From: Eleginops maclovinus
Taxonomy: Eukaryota; Chordata; Actinopteri; Perciformes; Eleginopidae
Reading direction: 5' to 3'
Assembly (NCBI RefSeq): GCF_036324505.1
Contig: NC_086356.1
Coordinates: 11,160,744-11,224,743, forward strand
Length of the DNA: 64,000 nucleotides
The notes below the pieces were generated by a model. The model was given only the letters and a program-made list of their open reading frames with translations. It did no database searches and was not told where the DNA came from. The translations under genes were made by a program, and so were the position numbers. Positions 13,662 through 25,900 of the stretch are shown here, piece by piece; the stretch's first letter is position 1; the number at the start of each line of letters is the position of its first letter.

Positions 13662-16600
13662 CTGTAAAAATCATTGCAAGAGTGGGTTTACTAAAACTGT
13701 AATAATCCACACTGAAAACAATTGATTTCTGGGACAGTTATCCTATACCATTTATTTTCCTTAACAATTGTGCTTAGCTAGCCAGATAGTATTGTCACAT
13801 CCTCAATACCGCGATTATTGATTAAAATAATCTACAAAACGAGGGAAAAAAGGCCAAATAACAAAACAACTGAATAGTACAGACACAATAAAATAATTTG
13901 TTGGTACACCATTGTGAATAGCAGGAAATTGTGCCCATTTTGCAAATGTGTTAGCAGTCAGCTTGTTAAAATGTATCAAAAATCATGGTTGTACCTGTAA
14001 AGGACACCTCAGCATCACTGTCCATGCCCTCCTCCTGAATGCTGTCCTTGTCAGATTTGGAGCTTCCCCGTGACCTCTTCATGTTGCGGAAGTACTGCCC
14101 CCACCTCTGCCGACCGGCGTCTTTCTTCAGCCTTTTCTCTTTAGCTCGCCTGTTCTGAAACCAAACCTGGAGGGAAAAAGACAATACATCTGGTTTGTTA
14201 ATGGATTTAGTGACTTAATAAGATCGTATTTTGTTGCCTCAAGTTCTTCCTTTTGAAAATAACACATTTGTGACACTTTAAACTCACACAAACAAAAGGC
14301 TTTCTAGCACAAATAGAAAGCATAATCTTCTTCAGGACAATAAAAGTCAACATTGTTTTAGTCCTTGTGCCTCACAAGTCAAAGTCATCTATGTGTGAAG
14401 TCCTCTGCTCTTCCACTGATGCAGATATTATGCTTTAAAACATAAAAGAGTCAGTTTTCAAGGACTATCTGGACATGGCTTTGCACCCCAAACAGTGACA
14501 CTGAGGAGTAATCCTCATCAGATTTATCACGCATTTAATTAACTAAGAAACAGCTACAAGTTCTCCTCACCCCGAGGTGCAGACAGGTTAACGTGCCACT
14601 AGTTTAAATTATTCAGAGTTTCCTCTATTCCCTTTTACTGAATAAAGTACTACACTGTACTATAAACTTAAGCTTTTGAAAACACAAGCATTACATGGTC
14701 AAGCAATTCAACTGCCTCACAAATGGATAGGATTTCTGATACAAAATTAACATTTCTTATCATTTTATCTTATGCACAAAATGTATTAATATCCGTCACT
14801 GGCACAAAAAGCAGTTTTACATTCTCCTTAATGATATTCCGCCCTAAGTGAACCCTCTTCACCCCTTCCCTTTCACTGAATAATGAGGAGCATTTTAGTG
14901 GCTTCCGTCTCTACTTTTGTCCTTGCAAATAAAACAATATATATGACCACCACCTAGCAACCGGCGTGAGGCTCCTCAGCAGCAGACAATATGCGAGGGG
15001 CCCTCTTAGCATTGTTAACGAGCTTGCACTTAAACTGGGCTGACTTTCATGTAGACTTCATTTTACTCCATCTAGCCGTAAATTCCCCCCTAACACACAC
15101 ACTTACACACAAACACTCTTATTCGTACAGTAGACTTGTGCCAGTTTGGCCACAATTGTCCCTTGATAATGAAGTCAGGACACTAATGGAACAGCCCTTA
15201 ATGGATAATAATACACTTTACCTGCACAACCCGCATATCTAGGCCAGTCTCTGACGATAGCTGCTCCCGGACGTGGCGGGCAGGTTTGGGAGAGTTATTG
15301 TAAGCGTTCTTCAGTGTTTCCAGCTGTTTAGCAGTGATGGTTGTTCGTGGCCTTTTTGCAGTTGAGTCGGCTTCTGAAAAGAGAATGAAGAACACACAAT
15401 GTAAGACAATGATGGACTGTGTCTCTCCAAGTTTCCAGGCCGCGATTTTCAAGAAATATGGTTTAGTCTTGAAATCAGTAAACAAGAAAAAGACAAATGA
15501 GAGAATGAGCATTAAATGATAAATTCCATCTAATACTTTCAATAAATGCTTCCCCAACAACATTCCCATAAAAACGATTGCCTGGGATAGAATCTTGATA
15601 TGTATTTTGGATCATTAACATGACGTCACAGTTTTAAAGAAATACACATTCACAGTGACCAATAGCATAAAATGTTCCGTATCATATAAACTTTATAATT
15701 TGTCATAAAAAAGCATAAATTCTGCCCTGCCTATAAACTAACACTCTGGCATCCTGTGCATAATTGCATCATGTCTGCACATCTGTTGGCCAGCACAGCA
15801 AAATACAAAACCATCATCCAAATGGATGCTGCCCAAGTAATTGCACCCTTTCATTAGTAAAATAAACGTGTGTGTTTTTAGTGAAAACTTGCGTTAACTC
15901 GCTGCGTAAATCAACACTTGGTGCTGGGCAGTAAATTCAAACAAACAGATGGGGAGATAAAAACTCTGCCCTATCAGGAGCACAGCCGGCTGGGAAGTGA
16001 CTGTGGCTTTGGTTGTTTGTTCAGGATATTAAAGAAAAATATTTTGCATTTAGCAATACCATTGGAGGAAAATCGGATTTTTTCGTAAGTATTTCCACAA
16101 TTTAACAAATGAAATAAACTATCTCTGGTAGATGCATAAAGAATTGATCATAGTTTGGTTATATACGCTTCACATATTTGTTATTGAGGTTCAAATTACT
16201 ATATTAATATACTATAGGTATGTTATCTTGTTGGTAACCATATGTTTTTATTTTCTTAATGGAACTTTTTGTAATTTGACTTTTCACAACTTGTATGCAA
16301 TGTTGTTTTAAGGAATATTCTTTTTGAACAATTATCACACAAAGTATTAATATGAGTAATTGAAAATTCACGACAATTCCCCTCTATGTTTGGATTGAGT
16401 TCCTACATGAATAAAAGCATACAGGGTGAATTTACTGCAACTGTGGATTTAAAGATAATACCAATTAATATATACATTTTTAATTTAGCTAAATTGAACG
16501 TTTCATTTAAAAGCATTAAGATATTTATAATAGCTAAACAAAAATAGCACCATTAACGTAAAGTATATTCATTATTAAACGTAACACATTGTTTCTTAAG

Positions 16601-19600
16601 TTTTAGACTCTCATAGGCTATAGGCCTACATACTGTAAACACGTACTTCTGCCTCTCTGCCTCTACTCCGGAAGGCAAACACAATACTGTAATAAGAGTT
16701 ATTGAAAGCTGATTCCTTGCAGCGCAGAGTGCAAGTGGAAGCCTCCGGGACTCCACTTTACGCAGTTTGCTATCGATTGGGTTGCAGGCAACGACGCAAT
16801 CAGCGCACGTGGGTCAGACTTTATGGGTGACCTAATTGTCACGTCTGATTCACAACTCAAAGCAGGTACTTAAAAAACAAGTCCGCAGAGTAACGCATCA
16901 TATAACATGCAGGGTTTTGTCTGAAAATGACGCAATTTTCAGGCCAGTAACATAAATGTTGAGATGTTCATTTTGTTCCTCACCTCTCTGTTTGGCGGTC
17001 TCGTAGTCAGCTTTGCACACGAGCCTGCTGTCCTCCATCAGATAGTACTCGTCACCTGTGGCCAGTTGCCTTTTGCACACGATGCAGGCGAAGCAGTGCA
17101 GGTGGTACACAAAGTCCTGCGCTCTCCTCACCACCTGGGTGGGCGGTATGCCCTGCTGACAGGCTGCGCACTTGGTCCCGAATCTCCTTTTGGAAATTAG
17201 ACGTTTTCCATCAATACATAATAACTTTCAATCAATTAAATCTAAATAGTAATATATATATATTTTCTTGTTTAAATAGTTTTAGACATCTACTCACTTG
17301 AAGAAATCCTCTTTGCAGTAGACGCTCTCGCCCCTGCTGAAGCACTTCTCCGACAGTTGCGCCTGGCAGTCGCTGCATTTCAGGCACTTGCTGTGCCAGT
17401 GGCGATCGAGCACTTTGAGGATAAAGCGGTCCACGATGTGTTGATTGCAGCCTGCACATACTGGGATTTCTGCAGGAGACATGATGGGATCGGTTTTGTG
17501 ATTTTAATTTAAACTATATATTAACTTTCATGAGGAAACATTTTACTGAGTGACATCTGATCCTGCTGATTGTCTTTAATATGTGCACGTGTACTTAAAG
17601 TAATTGTCTGTTAATGTACACACGATTAATTATGTAAGACGCTCAAAAAGGTGACGTCAGCATTTATTGCAGAAATTAAGATGAATATATATCGAGACAA
17701 TGAATTACTTTCTAATCTCTTTTTAAAGTTTGAAATAATTGTTTGTTTCGTCGTGTTAATTCACCATTTTTTAACTCATACTATAAATGTTCAATTTTAA
17801 ATAGAAAATGGAATTATATGAAATCATATTTAATAAATAACCCATATCCAAAACTAATCGACCTAATCAATCAAAAACAACTGAGAACCAGATCATAATC
17901 ATAATTGTATGCACACACACAAACACAGTCAAACGCAAACCATAGAAAAAAGATAGCCCTTTTGCTCTTTTGAGAGTCAGTTTATTCATAACTCACACAA
18001 CAAAACAAAATTGTTTCATTTTAAAACTGTTACACTGTTGAACATTCTATAAAACTATGCTGGATAAATATGGTTATCAGAGAAAATTGTAGCGAATAAC
18101 AGACAACAAAACTTCTTGAGATTTAAATCGAAATGTGCTGATTCTGCCAACATATTTTACTAGAATATAATATATTCATATAAATCCAACAGTGAAGACC
18201 AACGTTAGCAAGATTCTATTAAAAAACTGCCTTTGACATCCATATATGAGGTCTAAGTTTAAGGATCATCTTGGGTATTAATAACTCGTGAATCGAGTGG
18301 TGATCGGCTGCTTTTTATTTTGTCACGTGTAATCATCTTTAACAAGCAGCAGGTTATTTTTGCGAGGTCAATTTCAGACCCACAAGCCTTCAATATGTAC
18401 AAAAGAAATCCCCATTTGTGAAATTGTAAGACAATAGCGAGGGATTAAGACAACACGCTTTATGAAACCTGACAAGACAAAAAGGTAAAAAAACGTTATT
18501 AGTGACGTTATTAGTCCTCCTTATTGCTAATTAAAAAATGCTCAACCACTTTATATTCTGCCTGTGCAAGGAGTCTCGTTCCTATTGTTCTGTTGTCAAC
18601 AATTCATGACACATTAATGAACCATTTATTTTGGCATCACCAGCGAAACACTGTACAAGTGTGGTGGTGGGAGCCCCATCAAGAACAGGTGTATACAGGC
18701 CATCATTTATTCAGTGCGCGCTGTAAAACTAGAAAGCTGCGGCCTAAGGGTACAAACCAATAAGGTGTCTAAGCAAATTGCTTGCCTTATGGGGCACACT
18801 TGAAAAATTAAATGCTTGGAAATCCAAACGGGAATTTCGTGCGTAAATGTATATTATGTAACATAAAGTGCTCAGAATGGACCTGTGTAATAATGGACAC
18901 ATTGTGGTTTATAGTTAATATTAAACATACCACCAAAGCGCCAGAAAAACATGCATATACAGAAACATTTTAGCAAGAACACGCATTCTTTAGTAAAACC
19001 GTCTGAATAGTCATCACAAAGCTTTAGACTCAACAACGCGTAAAAACCTTTCCCGAATTAAAACAGTACGTGAACCACGAGTGAGTAACATTCCAAAAAA
19101 GAGCACTAATTATAAAATATGATACTTTTAAATTTGAACGCTCATTCAGATAAATCAAAGGTCAAATAAAAGCCTGATGCGTAAAAGATCTGGAGCATCA
19201 CCAGCTGTAAAAAACTGTTTCGCCCGACAGGACAATATCCTGACATTAAAGCCACTGCACATATGTAGCATCCATTATCCATAGTTATGACAGTACACAC
19301 TAATTTACCATCGGGGAAATATTATCAACAAACTGCATCTACAGCCACACTCAAAGGCCCAAATACGCTTAAGTCCAACATGTGTTAGGCTATCACATGC
19401 TACATATATGAAGTATAAACTATGCAAAAACGAATGAAATGTTTAAATGTTGGCTTCCGGTTACCTTTCAGTAGCTCCTCACTGTGCGACAGCAGAGCAA
19501 GGAGAATCTCCGTGTTTTTTGGTGTCTCTTTTAGAGAGTTGCGTTCACCATGTCCATCCATAGCTCATGCTTATATTAAATCAAATATATCTTGTTTAGT

Positions 19601-22283
19601 TTCTATCCACACGCATATGCAGGAGTCAAGTGTTGATAAATGTGTGTAGAATGAGCCCAAATGCGAACACGAGCGCGCAGTGGAGTTTGCTTTTATGCTC
19701 CACTGAGTTGAAGCCTGTGCTGGATTACACTGCGCCGTTTCCTGGGCGACAGGCAGATAGATTAACATCACCTACCGAGTACCCTAAAGAGGAGTAAACA
19801 TGCAAGAGATGAGAGGAATAACCAAAAGAGTTTCACCGTTGTGGTTTAAATATATACTATTATAACTTGCCAAAATTATGAAAACAAATATATAGAAACA
19901 TGTCTGTTATTTGTATTTTGTTACCAAACAGAAACTGAGATATAGTAACATCCACTTTGAAAGTCAGAGCTCTCTTTATGCATTTTCATTATTAGATTGG
20001 ACGATATGATTGTCTTTTCTCGATATATAGCCTAATATTATAAATAACAAAGGTAAAAAAACAAACAGGGGTAATTCTATGGAAGGTACGTTTTAAAGAT
20101 GCATACACATGCCACTTTTGAAAAAAGCTATATGGTAATATTCTGTAAATGATAATGATTACACATATATTTTTTACCGAGTAAATGCGTTATATTCCCT
20201 TAACTGTTTTCAATGAGAAGCCCAACAAGGCATGCGTTTAAACGGAACATTATTACATACAATGTTAATGATCCCCGCGTGGACTTGATGCAAATGAACA
20301 CTTGAAAACAACAAAACGAACTCGATACGTACACAGCCTCAAAAAAATCCAGGGAACTAGACACTGTTATGTTGTTGATTCATAGTGTGTCGAGAGGATT
20401 CGCCTTGGCTTTCTATTTTAATTCAGATTCCAGTTCTGCCATGCGCAAAGGAAAGATTGGGCCCTGATGGGGGAGTGGTCTTTTAAAAACCTTTGCCTGA
20501 ATCACTAATTCACGTTTTTTTCCCCTGCAAAATATGAACAAACATTTTTTTGTCAAATAATCGCTCTATTTTACAATTACAGTTAGTTATATCATTTCAG
20601 ACTTGGAAGAACATGACAAATCCATGGTTGTATTTGTCTATATTATTATTACTACACAACAGTGCAATAACAGTTTACAATTTGTATACTTTATAATAAA
20701 GCAATGGGTAACAATTGTTTATTCTGATCAGATGTAACAATGTCATTTCAAATATGGTATACGTGCACGTGCACACGCGCGCGCGCACACGTGCTCAAAG
20801 ACAAGTGTTTATTTAGGGGAGAGATTGGCTGTTCAATAACATGTTGATAGGGCCAACACCCCAATGAATTTTATTGACACTGATCTTTGGCACAAAAGAG
20901 AGCCTTGGGAAATCACTGGTAGTGCCACAGCAGCCGGGCCGCTGATGAATCCAAAATCAATGTCCTATTTGCCTGCATTTTAGAAGTATATGAAAGACGT
21001 TTTGGAGAAAGGTGCGGGGTTCATGGGTGCCCCTCTTACTTTCAGCTTTGTAATATTTTTATGTCACATTGATCGCTGACTTTTGAGGGGGTGAGCACGG
21101 CAGTAATGCGACAACAAAGCGATAAAATGATCATCAAAGAAATGGTCAGTCAGTTATAGAAAGACACAAGAATAAAAACGTAAATTCCCGTTTATCGTTT
21201 ATTTCTTGTCTCAATTTGTATCTTATTTTTGGCTAGATAAATTAGATCACCTGATTGAAAAATATGTTTGAGTTTTATTCTCCATAATTTAACACACCAA
21301 TATTTTATATCAAATGAAAATGTAGTTTTGTGATGCCTTAGATAATGAAATAATAAATGCAGCCTTAACAGAAGACAGAATCGTTCGAGAAACAAGCCTA
21401 ACTAACAGAGCATGATTTTCCATCTTTGAGTGCCGCTAAATAATTCTACAAGCCTCTAATAATTATAATAATTTTCCCCCATGAAGCTTAGAATCCGACC
21501 AGTTTCACTTCATCACCTGCACTTCCAACCTCAGGTGTCCCACCTGTCAGGGCAGGAATGTGACACCTGTTGAGCATTTCGGGGCGGTGGACTACGGGTG
21601 GGAGCTGCTCCGCGCCTGCTGGCAGATAGAGCCGGGGGGGGTCCGGTGGTCTCCATATCTGCTCCCTGCACCATGCACCTTGCCTGCGCTCCCGTTACAA
21701 CCGCAAGCGGTGGCGTGAAATGACAGCACGCGCATAACATCTGTTCGTGTGATTCTCCAACAATGAAGGCTCATTACAGATTCATAACGTCTTCCACACG
21801 CAGCGCAAAAGAAAGCGCCTCTAAATGGTCTGTATACATCAACACGAACTGTTTTCTGCAACACTTTGTTTTTTTAAATCACTTTTTTAATGTCTACAAT
21901 AACAATATCTGGAATACAGAAATTATCAAATGTTCATTGCAACAAAAAACACTAGTCCCTGTCCAAACTAGGATAAGATAAAAAACAGTTAACAAGGTCT
22001 ATTTCACGCTTGTCAGAGTTCACTGAGCAAAACAAGGGCAGCCTTCAGAGAGCCTGCTGTGCTGATCTGCTGTATTATCCTCCATTTTCACGCCAATTGT
22101 AACTGATTAACTGACCACAGGACATCAATTAATATTAAACTCTGCCTGGATCTTTCCCTAAACCCACATTTTAATGCATACCGACAGTGTTACAAATTAA
22201 AATGGTTTCTTACCTTGTCCTGAACTGTACCGGGAGAAATTTCCGGTGCTTTGACAGCTTGACCCCGGGTGTTCAAGCAACAT
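13228..22283 (-). CDS. lhx3: lhx3, LIM homeobox protein 3 (whole coding gene)
   Basis: A LIM-homeodomain transcription factor, known in vertebrates for pituitary and motor-neuron/interneuron specification. Joining 22214-22283, 17298-17469, 16984-17186, 15222-15373, 13995-14166 and 13228-13661 (minus) gives 1203 nt, 400 aa. LIM1 has zinc ligands C28, C31, H49, C52, C55, C58, C75, D78. LIM2 has C87, C90, H109, C112, C115, C118, C138, D141. The homeodomain spans 154-213 with WFQN (Q203 = position 50, N204 = 51). The C-terminus ends [16 protein letters not shown], the LHX3 rather than LHX4 ending as I recall them. All junctions are GT-AG with matching phases. The length is close to human LHX3a (about 397 aa). 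Exon 1b at 19465-19561 can replace 1a and gives 409 aa. Confidence 0.96.
13662..13994 (-). other. lhx3: lhx3 intron 5
   Basis: A 333-bp intron with donor GTACAA and acceptor TTTTTACAG on the minus strand. AT-rich; I see no further element in it. Confidence 0.85.
13995..14166 (-). CDS. lhx3: lhx3 exon 5: end of homeodomain and linker
   Basis: Begins [15 protein letters not shown], which is most of recognition helix 3 and the basic end of the homeodomain. It continues [19 protein letters not shown] and an acidic/Ser linker ([19 protein letters not shown]) characteristic of LHX3/LHX4. Acceptor CCCTCCAG; donor ACAG|GTACAA. Splitting the homeodomain before VWFQN is the usual LIM-homeobox exon boundary. 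Confidence 0.96.
14167..15221 (-). other. lhx3: lhx3 intron 4
   Basis: About 1.06 kb within the homeodomain coding region. Donor GTAAAG, acceptor CCCTCCAG. I see no repeat or conserved exon inside it. Confidence 0.85.
15222..15373 (-). CDS. lhx3: lhx3 exon 4: most of the homeodomain
   Basis: Codes for residues 149-199: [16 protein letters not shown], then helices 1 and 2 ([20 protein letters not shown]) and [13 protein letters not shown]. The basic N-terminal arm AKRPRT contacts the minor groove in this family. Acceptor CTCTTTTCAG, donor GTAAAG. The first codon (Glu149) is split with exon 3. Confidence 0.96.
15374..16983 (-). other. lhx3: lhx3 intron 3
   Basis: About 1.6 kb, AT-rich. It contains a perfect CRE octamer TGACGTCA at 15621-15628. 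Otherwise I see no recognisable element. Confidence 0.8.
16984..17186 (-). CDS. lhx3: lhx3 exon 3: LIM2 domain
   Basis: Codes for [20 protein letters not shown] and the rest of LIM2 ([20 protein letters not shown], then [13 protein letters not shown]). All eight zinc ligands of LIM2 are present. LIM2 in this family is the second half of the LDB-binding tandem. Acceptor TTTCCAAAAG; donor AGAG|GTGAGG. Confidence 0.97.
17187..17297 (-). other. lhx3: lhx3 intron 2
   Basis: A very short intron of 111 bp between the two LIM-domain exons. Donor GTGAGT, acceptor CCAAAAG with only a weak polypyrimidine tract. Confidence 0.9.
17298..17469 (-). CDS. lhx3: lhx3 exon 2: LIM1 domain, common exon
   Basis: Codes for [35 protein letters not shown] and the end of LIM1 ([15 protein letters not shown]). 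It is the first exon shared by both transcript forms, and its first codon (Glu) is completed by the single G of either exon 1a or 1b. The ATG 11 bp upstream of the acceptor is intronic and in frame by chance; it is not taken as a start. Confidence 0.97.
19465..19561 (-). CDS. lhx3: lhx3 alternative first coding exon 1b
   Basis: An ATG at 19561-19559 opens a 32-codon frame ([16 protein letters not shown], then [16 protein letters not shown]) that ends with a single G before GTAACC. That is exactly the phase needed to complete Glu of exon 2. The hydrophobic LLALL core next to the LIM domain resembles the N-terminus of mammalian LHX3b (recalled as ...DLLLALLARRADLRR). Splicing it to exon 2 gives a 409-aa form. 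The exon sits 2 kb upstream of exon 2, inside the first intron of the 1a transcript, so it needs its own promoter. Confidence 0.82.
19690..19697 (-). promoter_or_regulatory. lhx3: TATA-like box upstream of lhx3 exon 1b
   Basis: CATAAAAG on the minus strand, about 130 bp upstream of the exon 1b ATG. It would place transcription start near 19660 with a 5' UTR of about 100 nt. This is the only TATA-like motif I noticed at a suitable distance. Inferred only. Confidence 0.4.
22214..22283 (-). CDS. lhx3: lhx3 first coding exon 1a
   Basis: An ATG at 22283-22281 in good context (A at -3) opens 23 codons, [16 protein letters not shown] then SRYSSGQ, ending with one G before GTAAG. The MLLE start is shared with mammalian LHX3a (recalled MLLETGLERD). 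The phase matches exon 2. This is the distal, upstream start of the gene. Confidence 0.9.
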
Positions 22284-22900
22284 TTTCAAGATGTTCCAAT
22301 GTCCCAACAGGAAAAAAAAAGAAGAAGCAGCGCCGAAACGCCTGTGATCAAAAACAAAAGCAAACTACTGCGACGATGGACTCAAACCCGAACTTTCCTG
22401 GAGATGTATCCTCTGGAGTTGAGATCTGGTCGAAGAAAGCTCGATTTCTAAAAAAATGTTAAAAAGAAAACCAGTCGATCTTTCACCGTTCGTCAGCCAC
22501 CGAGGACGTAAACTGTGAATATTCATCAAGTTGCTCTTTGATTCCGTGTTGATGAGCTCGAGTTGAGGTGGAGACGAGGGGCGTGTGGCAGTGGAAAAGT
22601 GTATGACCATCAGCAGCTGACCTGACTGTGAGCCCAGCTGCCTGTGACTTTACTGAAATACTCAAGTACCCGGCGGGCAGCGCTGCCTCTGTCCAGGGTG
22701 CTGAAGGGGGAGTTTCTCTGCAGGCTAGAGGCGTGTGTGCTCCTGTATCCCCCGTGGCTATCTTTAAGAACTCGCACACGCGCACACACAGACACAAACA
22801 CCGCCCCCCCCTCTATTCTCCTTATCTATGTTTTGGTGCACGTGTCTGTCTTTCACGGGGCACAATGGGGCAATTGGGCCGTGTTTGGGACATTGTTGCG
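22284..22900 (-). promoter_or_regulatory. lhx3: lhx3 exon 1a 5' leader and probable promoter region
   Basis: Immediately upstream of exon 1a on the minus strand, relatively rich in CpG and GC compared with its surroundings. No clear TATA box was seen. The 5' leader includes a poly-pyrimidine stretch (TTCTTCTTTTTTTTTCC) 25-45 nt before the ATG. The promoter assignment is by position only. Open frames here on both strands are taken as chance. Confidence 0.4.
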
Positions 22901-25900
22901 TTTGTATCGCTTCTGTTTTTCTTTTGTTTGTTTAAAAATAGAACGAACATCATAGCTGTTGTAGGGTAGCATAAACACCGTGATATTAGCTGCACATCTT
23001 AACTGTTGGAAATAGTTTACAATGATGACACTACTAAACTAAAGTAGCTTTTAAAAAAAAATAAACCTAGTTTGTTTGAGAAAAAGAAATATTAATATTG
23101 TTAGTGTTAGGGGTAAAAGGAAAAACAAGTTCAATTATTATAATTCATCGATGTTAATTTGAACACTTTTCTTTTGTTCTTTCTTAAAAACAAAGCAATT
23201 AATGCATTCCTACAATATTTAAATTCATGCGCTTGTGCAGAGCATTTTGGCTCAGTGCCATGCTACATGCCTTTGACACTGTGCCAATTACCACCACAGT
23301 GCACAAAATTACTCTGACGGTCCTACAGCTTTGATTCAATTTTACTCGCCCAGCACACCAGCCCACAAATGCCGTAAGCCAATTAGATCTTTGCTGTTCA
23401 TTAGTCCACTCAGGGCAATTAGCCTCACAAAGTTGGAAAGAAATCCACTACTTTTTTCTTTAGTCATTGTACTTCAACATCTTCTCTTCCTCATTCCAGC
23501 AATTCCACAACAAACACATGGTTCTGAAAAAAACAATATCTGGTGGGTATTTGTTTTCAAGGATAACAAGCACATTTTGGGTGTTATCATGGGCAGTAAT
23601 CTCTGGTCAACAACTCAGTGTGGATCTTTACACAGATTAAGAGAAAACTGTTTGTAAATCTGGAAGGAGATGTACAGAGTAACTGAAAGCCACTGTAGCA
23701 TCAAATAAGATTAGACTACAAGAACAACAACAATCCTACTTTGAGAAGAGAGTCTTTGGTATTGCACTTAAAGCAGTACATGGTGACTCATGCATGTTCA
23801 AATCTCAAATAAAAATTATTTAAAAGGTTGGAATCACAATCTCTAAAAATAATAGAGAATTATCCTCTTTATTATTTTGATAAACAATGACAACACAATT
23901 ATGGTTCGGCTTGGTTCACAAGATACTATATATATGTAACAGTTTTAGGGATAAACTGATCACAAATAAGCAATGCGATTTGGAAGTTATTTTGTAAAAC
24001 TGTGCAGATACTGACACACACATATTATGTTCCTGTGTCCTCAGCTCCCTTGCATGAATATCATGAAGAACCAACCCTGAAAACAGGCCAAGGCTTTTAT
24101 CCTGTTTTGTTCATCCTTTGCAAAGCCTAGAGCACCCTCACAGAAAATTGGTAAAGATTTAAAACACCTGGGAACTACTTGAGAAAGAAGCTGCAATCAG
24201 CCAGTAAGGGCCCTCTATTAATATTCAGCATTTGCAACAGTTGGAACTTGATTTTTAACCTTGAATATGAGCAGGTTCAAAAGGCTCACAAGTGGATGAG
24301 ACAAGGCTTGGCCCTTAAGGGTCTCTTGAACAGAACGAATGGTATGTACTACATGAAAGTTCGGTTTTCAAGTGAGGGCACTCACCTGAAAAGACAATGA
24401 TTTACGACCACAGATCTTTAATGAGATCAGTTGTTTTTCATACATAATGTTATCTCAGCTTATGTTTGTATTTTTGCACTCAGAACAATTTCCAATGGGA
24501 GAAGATCTGCATAACATAGAAAATCAGCAATTTTCAAGAAGAGAAAATCTTACGATTAAAGGGCTTAACTTATGACAAAAGCTTGACTAATGAAATATAT
24601 TGATTATAAGCTCCTATAATACACTGCCCGTCTCTAGAGGGAGGTTTCTCCGATCTGAAGAGACTTTTTAAATTATCAGTCTGACGGTGTGGCCTTTTTA
24701 TGCATTTAAATTCACATATTGGGACACAAGATCTTGCTTTGTTTTTACTTGTCATTTTACATGTTTGCATGTGTCAACAAGTGCCTCTGTGCTGTCCTGA
24801 ATTGTCCACATACATGTGAATATGTTTGGGTGTGTGTGTGTGTGCATGTGTGTGTAACTGATTTTGCACAGCTGAGTAGGGTGACTGAGTGTTACTACGG
24901 GGGTCCATGTGCACCCATGCCACCCCTCTGACACCAGGCTACCATTGTGCTGCTGTCATGATCAATCATGTGGTCCTAAGACTGGCCTTGTTCAGGAGGG
25001 AGGGGACCAATCACACGCCTCATTACCCAGGCTTGGTTACTCCTAAGCGGAGTAGTCCCAGGACACTCAGCCTGTTGCTGTCTGGAGATAGAGAGGATGA
25101 GAGCAAACTTGTGTGTATAAGAGTGAGAGAGAGGGAAAATATTGAGAGAAATAAATAGTTATCAAGATGATGTCAAAGACGGCAAGATAATGACTTGTGC
25201 ATCTGAACAACAAGCCTCGACAGTGATCATGCAAAGAAATACACATAGTGTAACATTCTATAGATAAGGGTAAATGGGATCAGATTTAATCACTTGCTGC
25301 TAGAGAATTAAGTCAACAAAGTCAGCAGTGAAACTTAAAAATACAAAATGTCTGCAGGAATAAGTTGCAGACCAAAAGACAATTTTTCAGATGATGCAAA
25401 CCAAAGCACAGGGTGTAGATACTGTAGATAAAGGACCGCCCTCTGCGTCCCCTGAGCAACCAGCCTCTAGTTTTCAACCATAGCAAGCAGCTCTCATTGT
25501 TTTGAAATGGCTCCATCTGGCAAGGTTTCACTGACCAGGCCTGCCGTGGCTCGCTCCCCCAGCAGCTGGCTAAACTGCCCAACCGCTTTTCCGCTTGGCC
25601 CTCGGAGTAACCGACACTCTCTGGTGGCTTTACCCCTCCGACATACTCACTCACACACAATAACACACAAGGTTAACTGTCCTCCGGCCTACCAGTCGTG
25701 GGGTCAGCTTGCTGGAGTAAAGAAAGGGGAGGGAGGCCTGCTGGAGGGCTGGTGAGGGGTGGAATGGGTGACACCATTTAGGCCTTTGTTATCCACCCAA
25801 GACAATCGGAGAAATGTTTCAGAAGTGCTTCAAATGTACACGCATTTAAAATTATATTTGCAAATTTAAAGAGAAAGACAAAATGGACAAACACTCAAAG

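Larger units (their letters stand above)
17470..22213 (-). other. lhx3: lhx3 intron 1 (contains exon 1b and its promoter)
   Basis: 4.7 kb between exon 1a and exon 2. It contains exon 1b (19465-19561) with a TATA-like box upstream, a CRE octamer at 17652-17659 and a 38-bp alternating purine-pyrimidine tract at 20757-20794. The rest is AT-rich with many TAAT cores. No repeat element was recognised. Confidence 0.8.

Noticed and set aside
17470..17482. Met-Ser-Pro-Ala start directly before lhx3 exon 2
   Set aside because: The ATG is in the intron; CTCCTGCAG is the acceptor and the exon's first codon is split with exon 1a or 1b.
22483..22969. Several overlapping open frames of about 60-113 codons on both strands upstream of lhx3 exon 1a
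   Set aside because: The region is GC-rich, so stops are rare; frames overlap each other, have no family match and lie in the likely lhx3 promoter.
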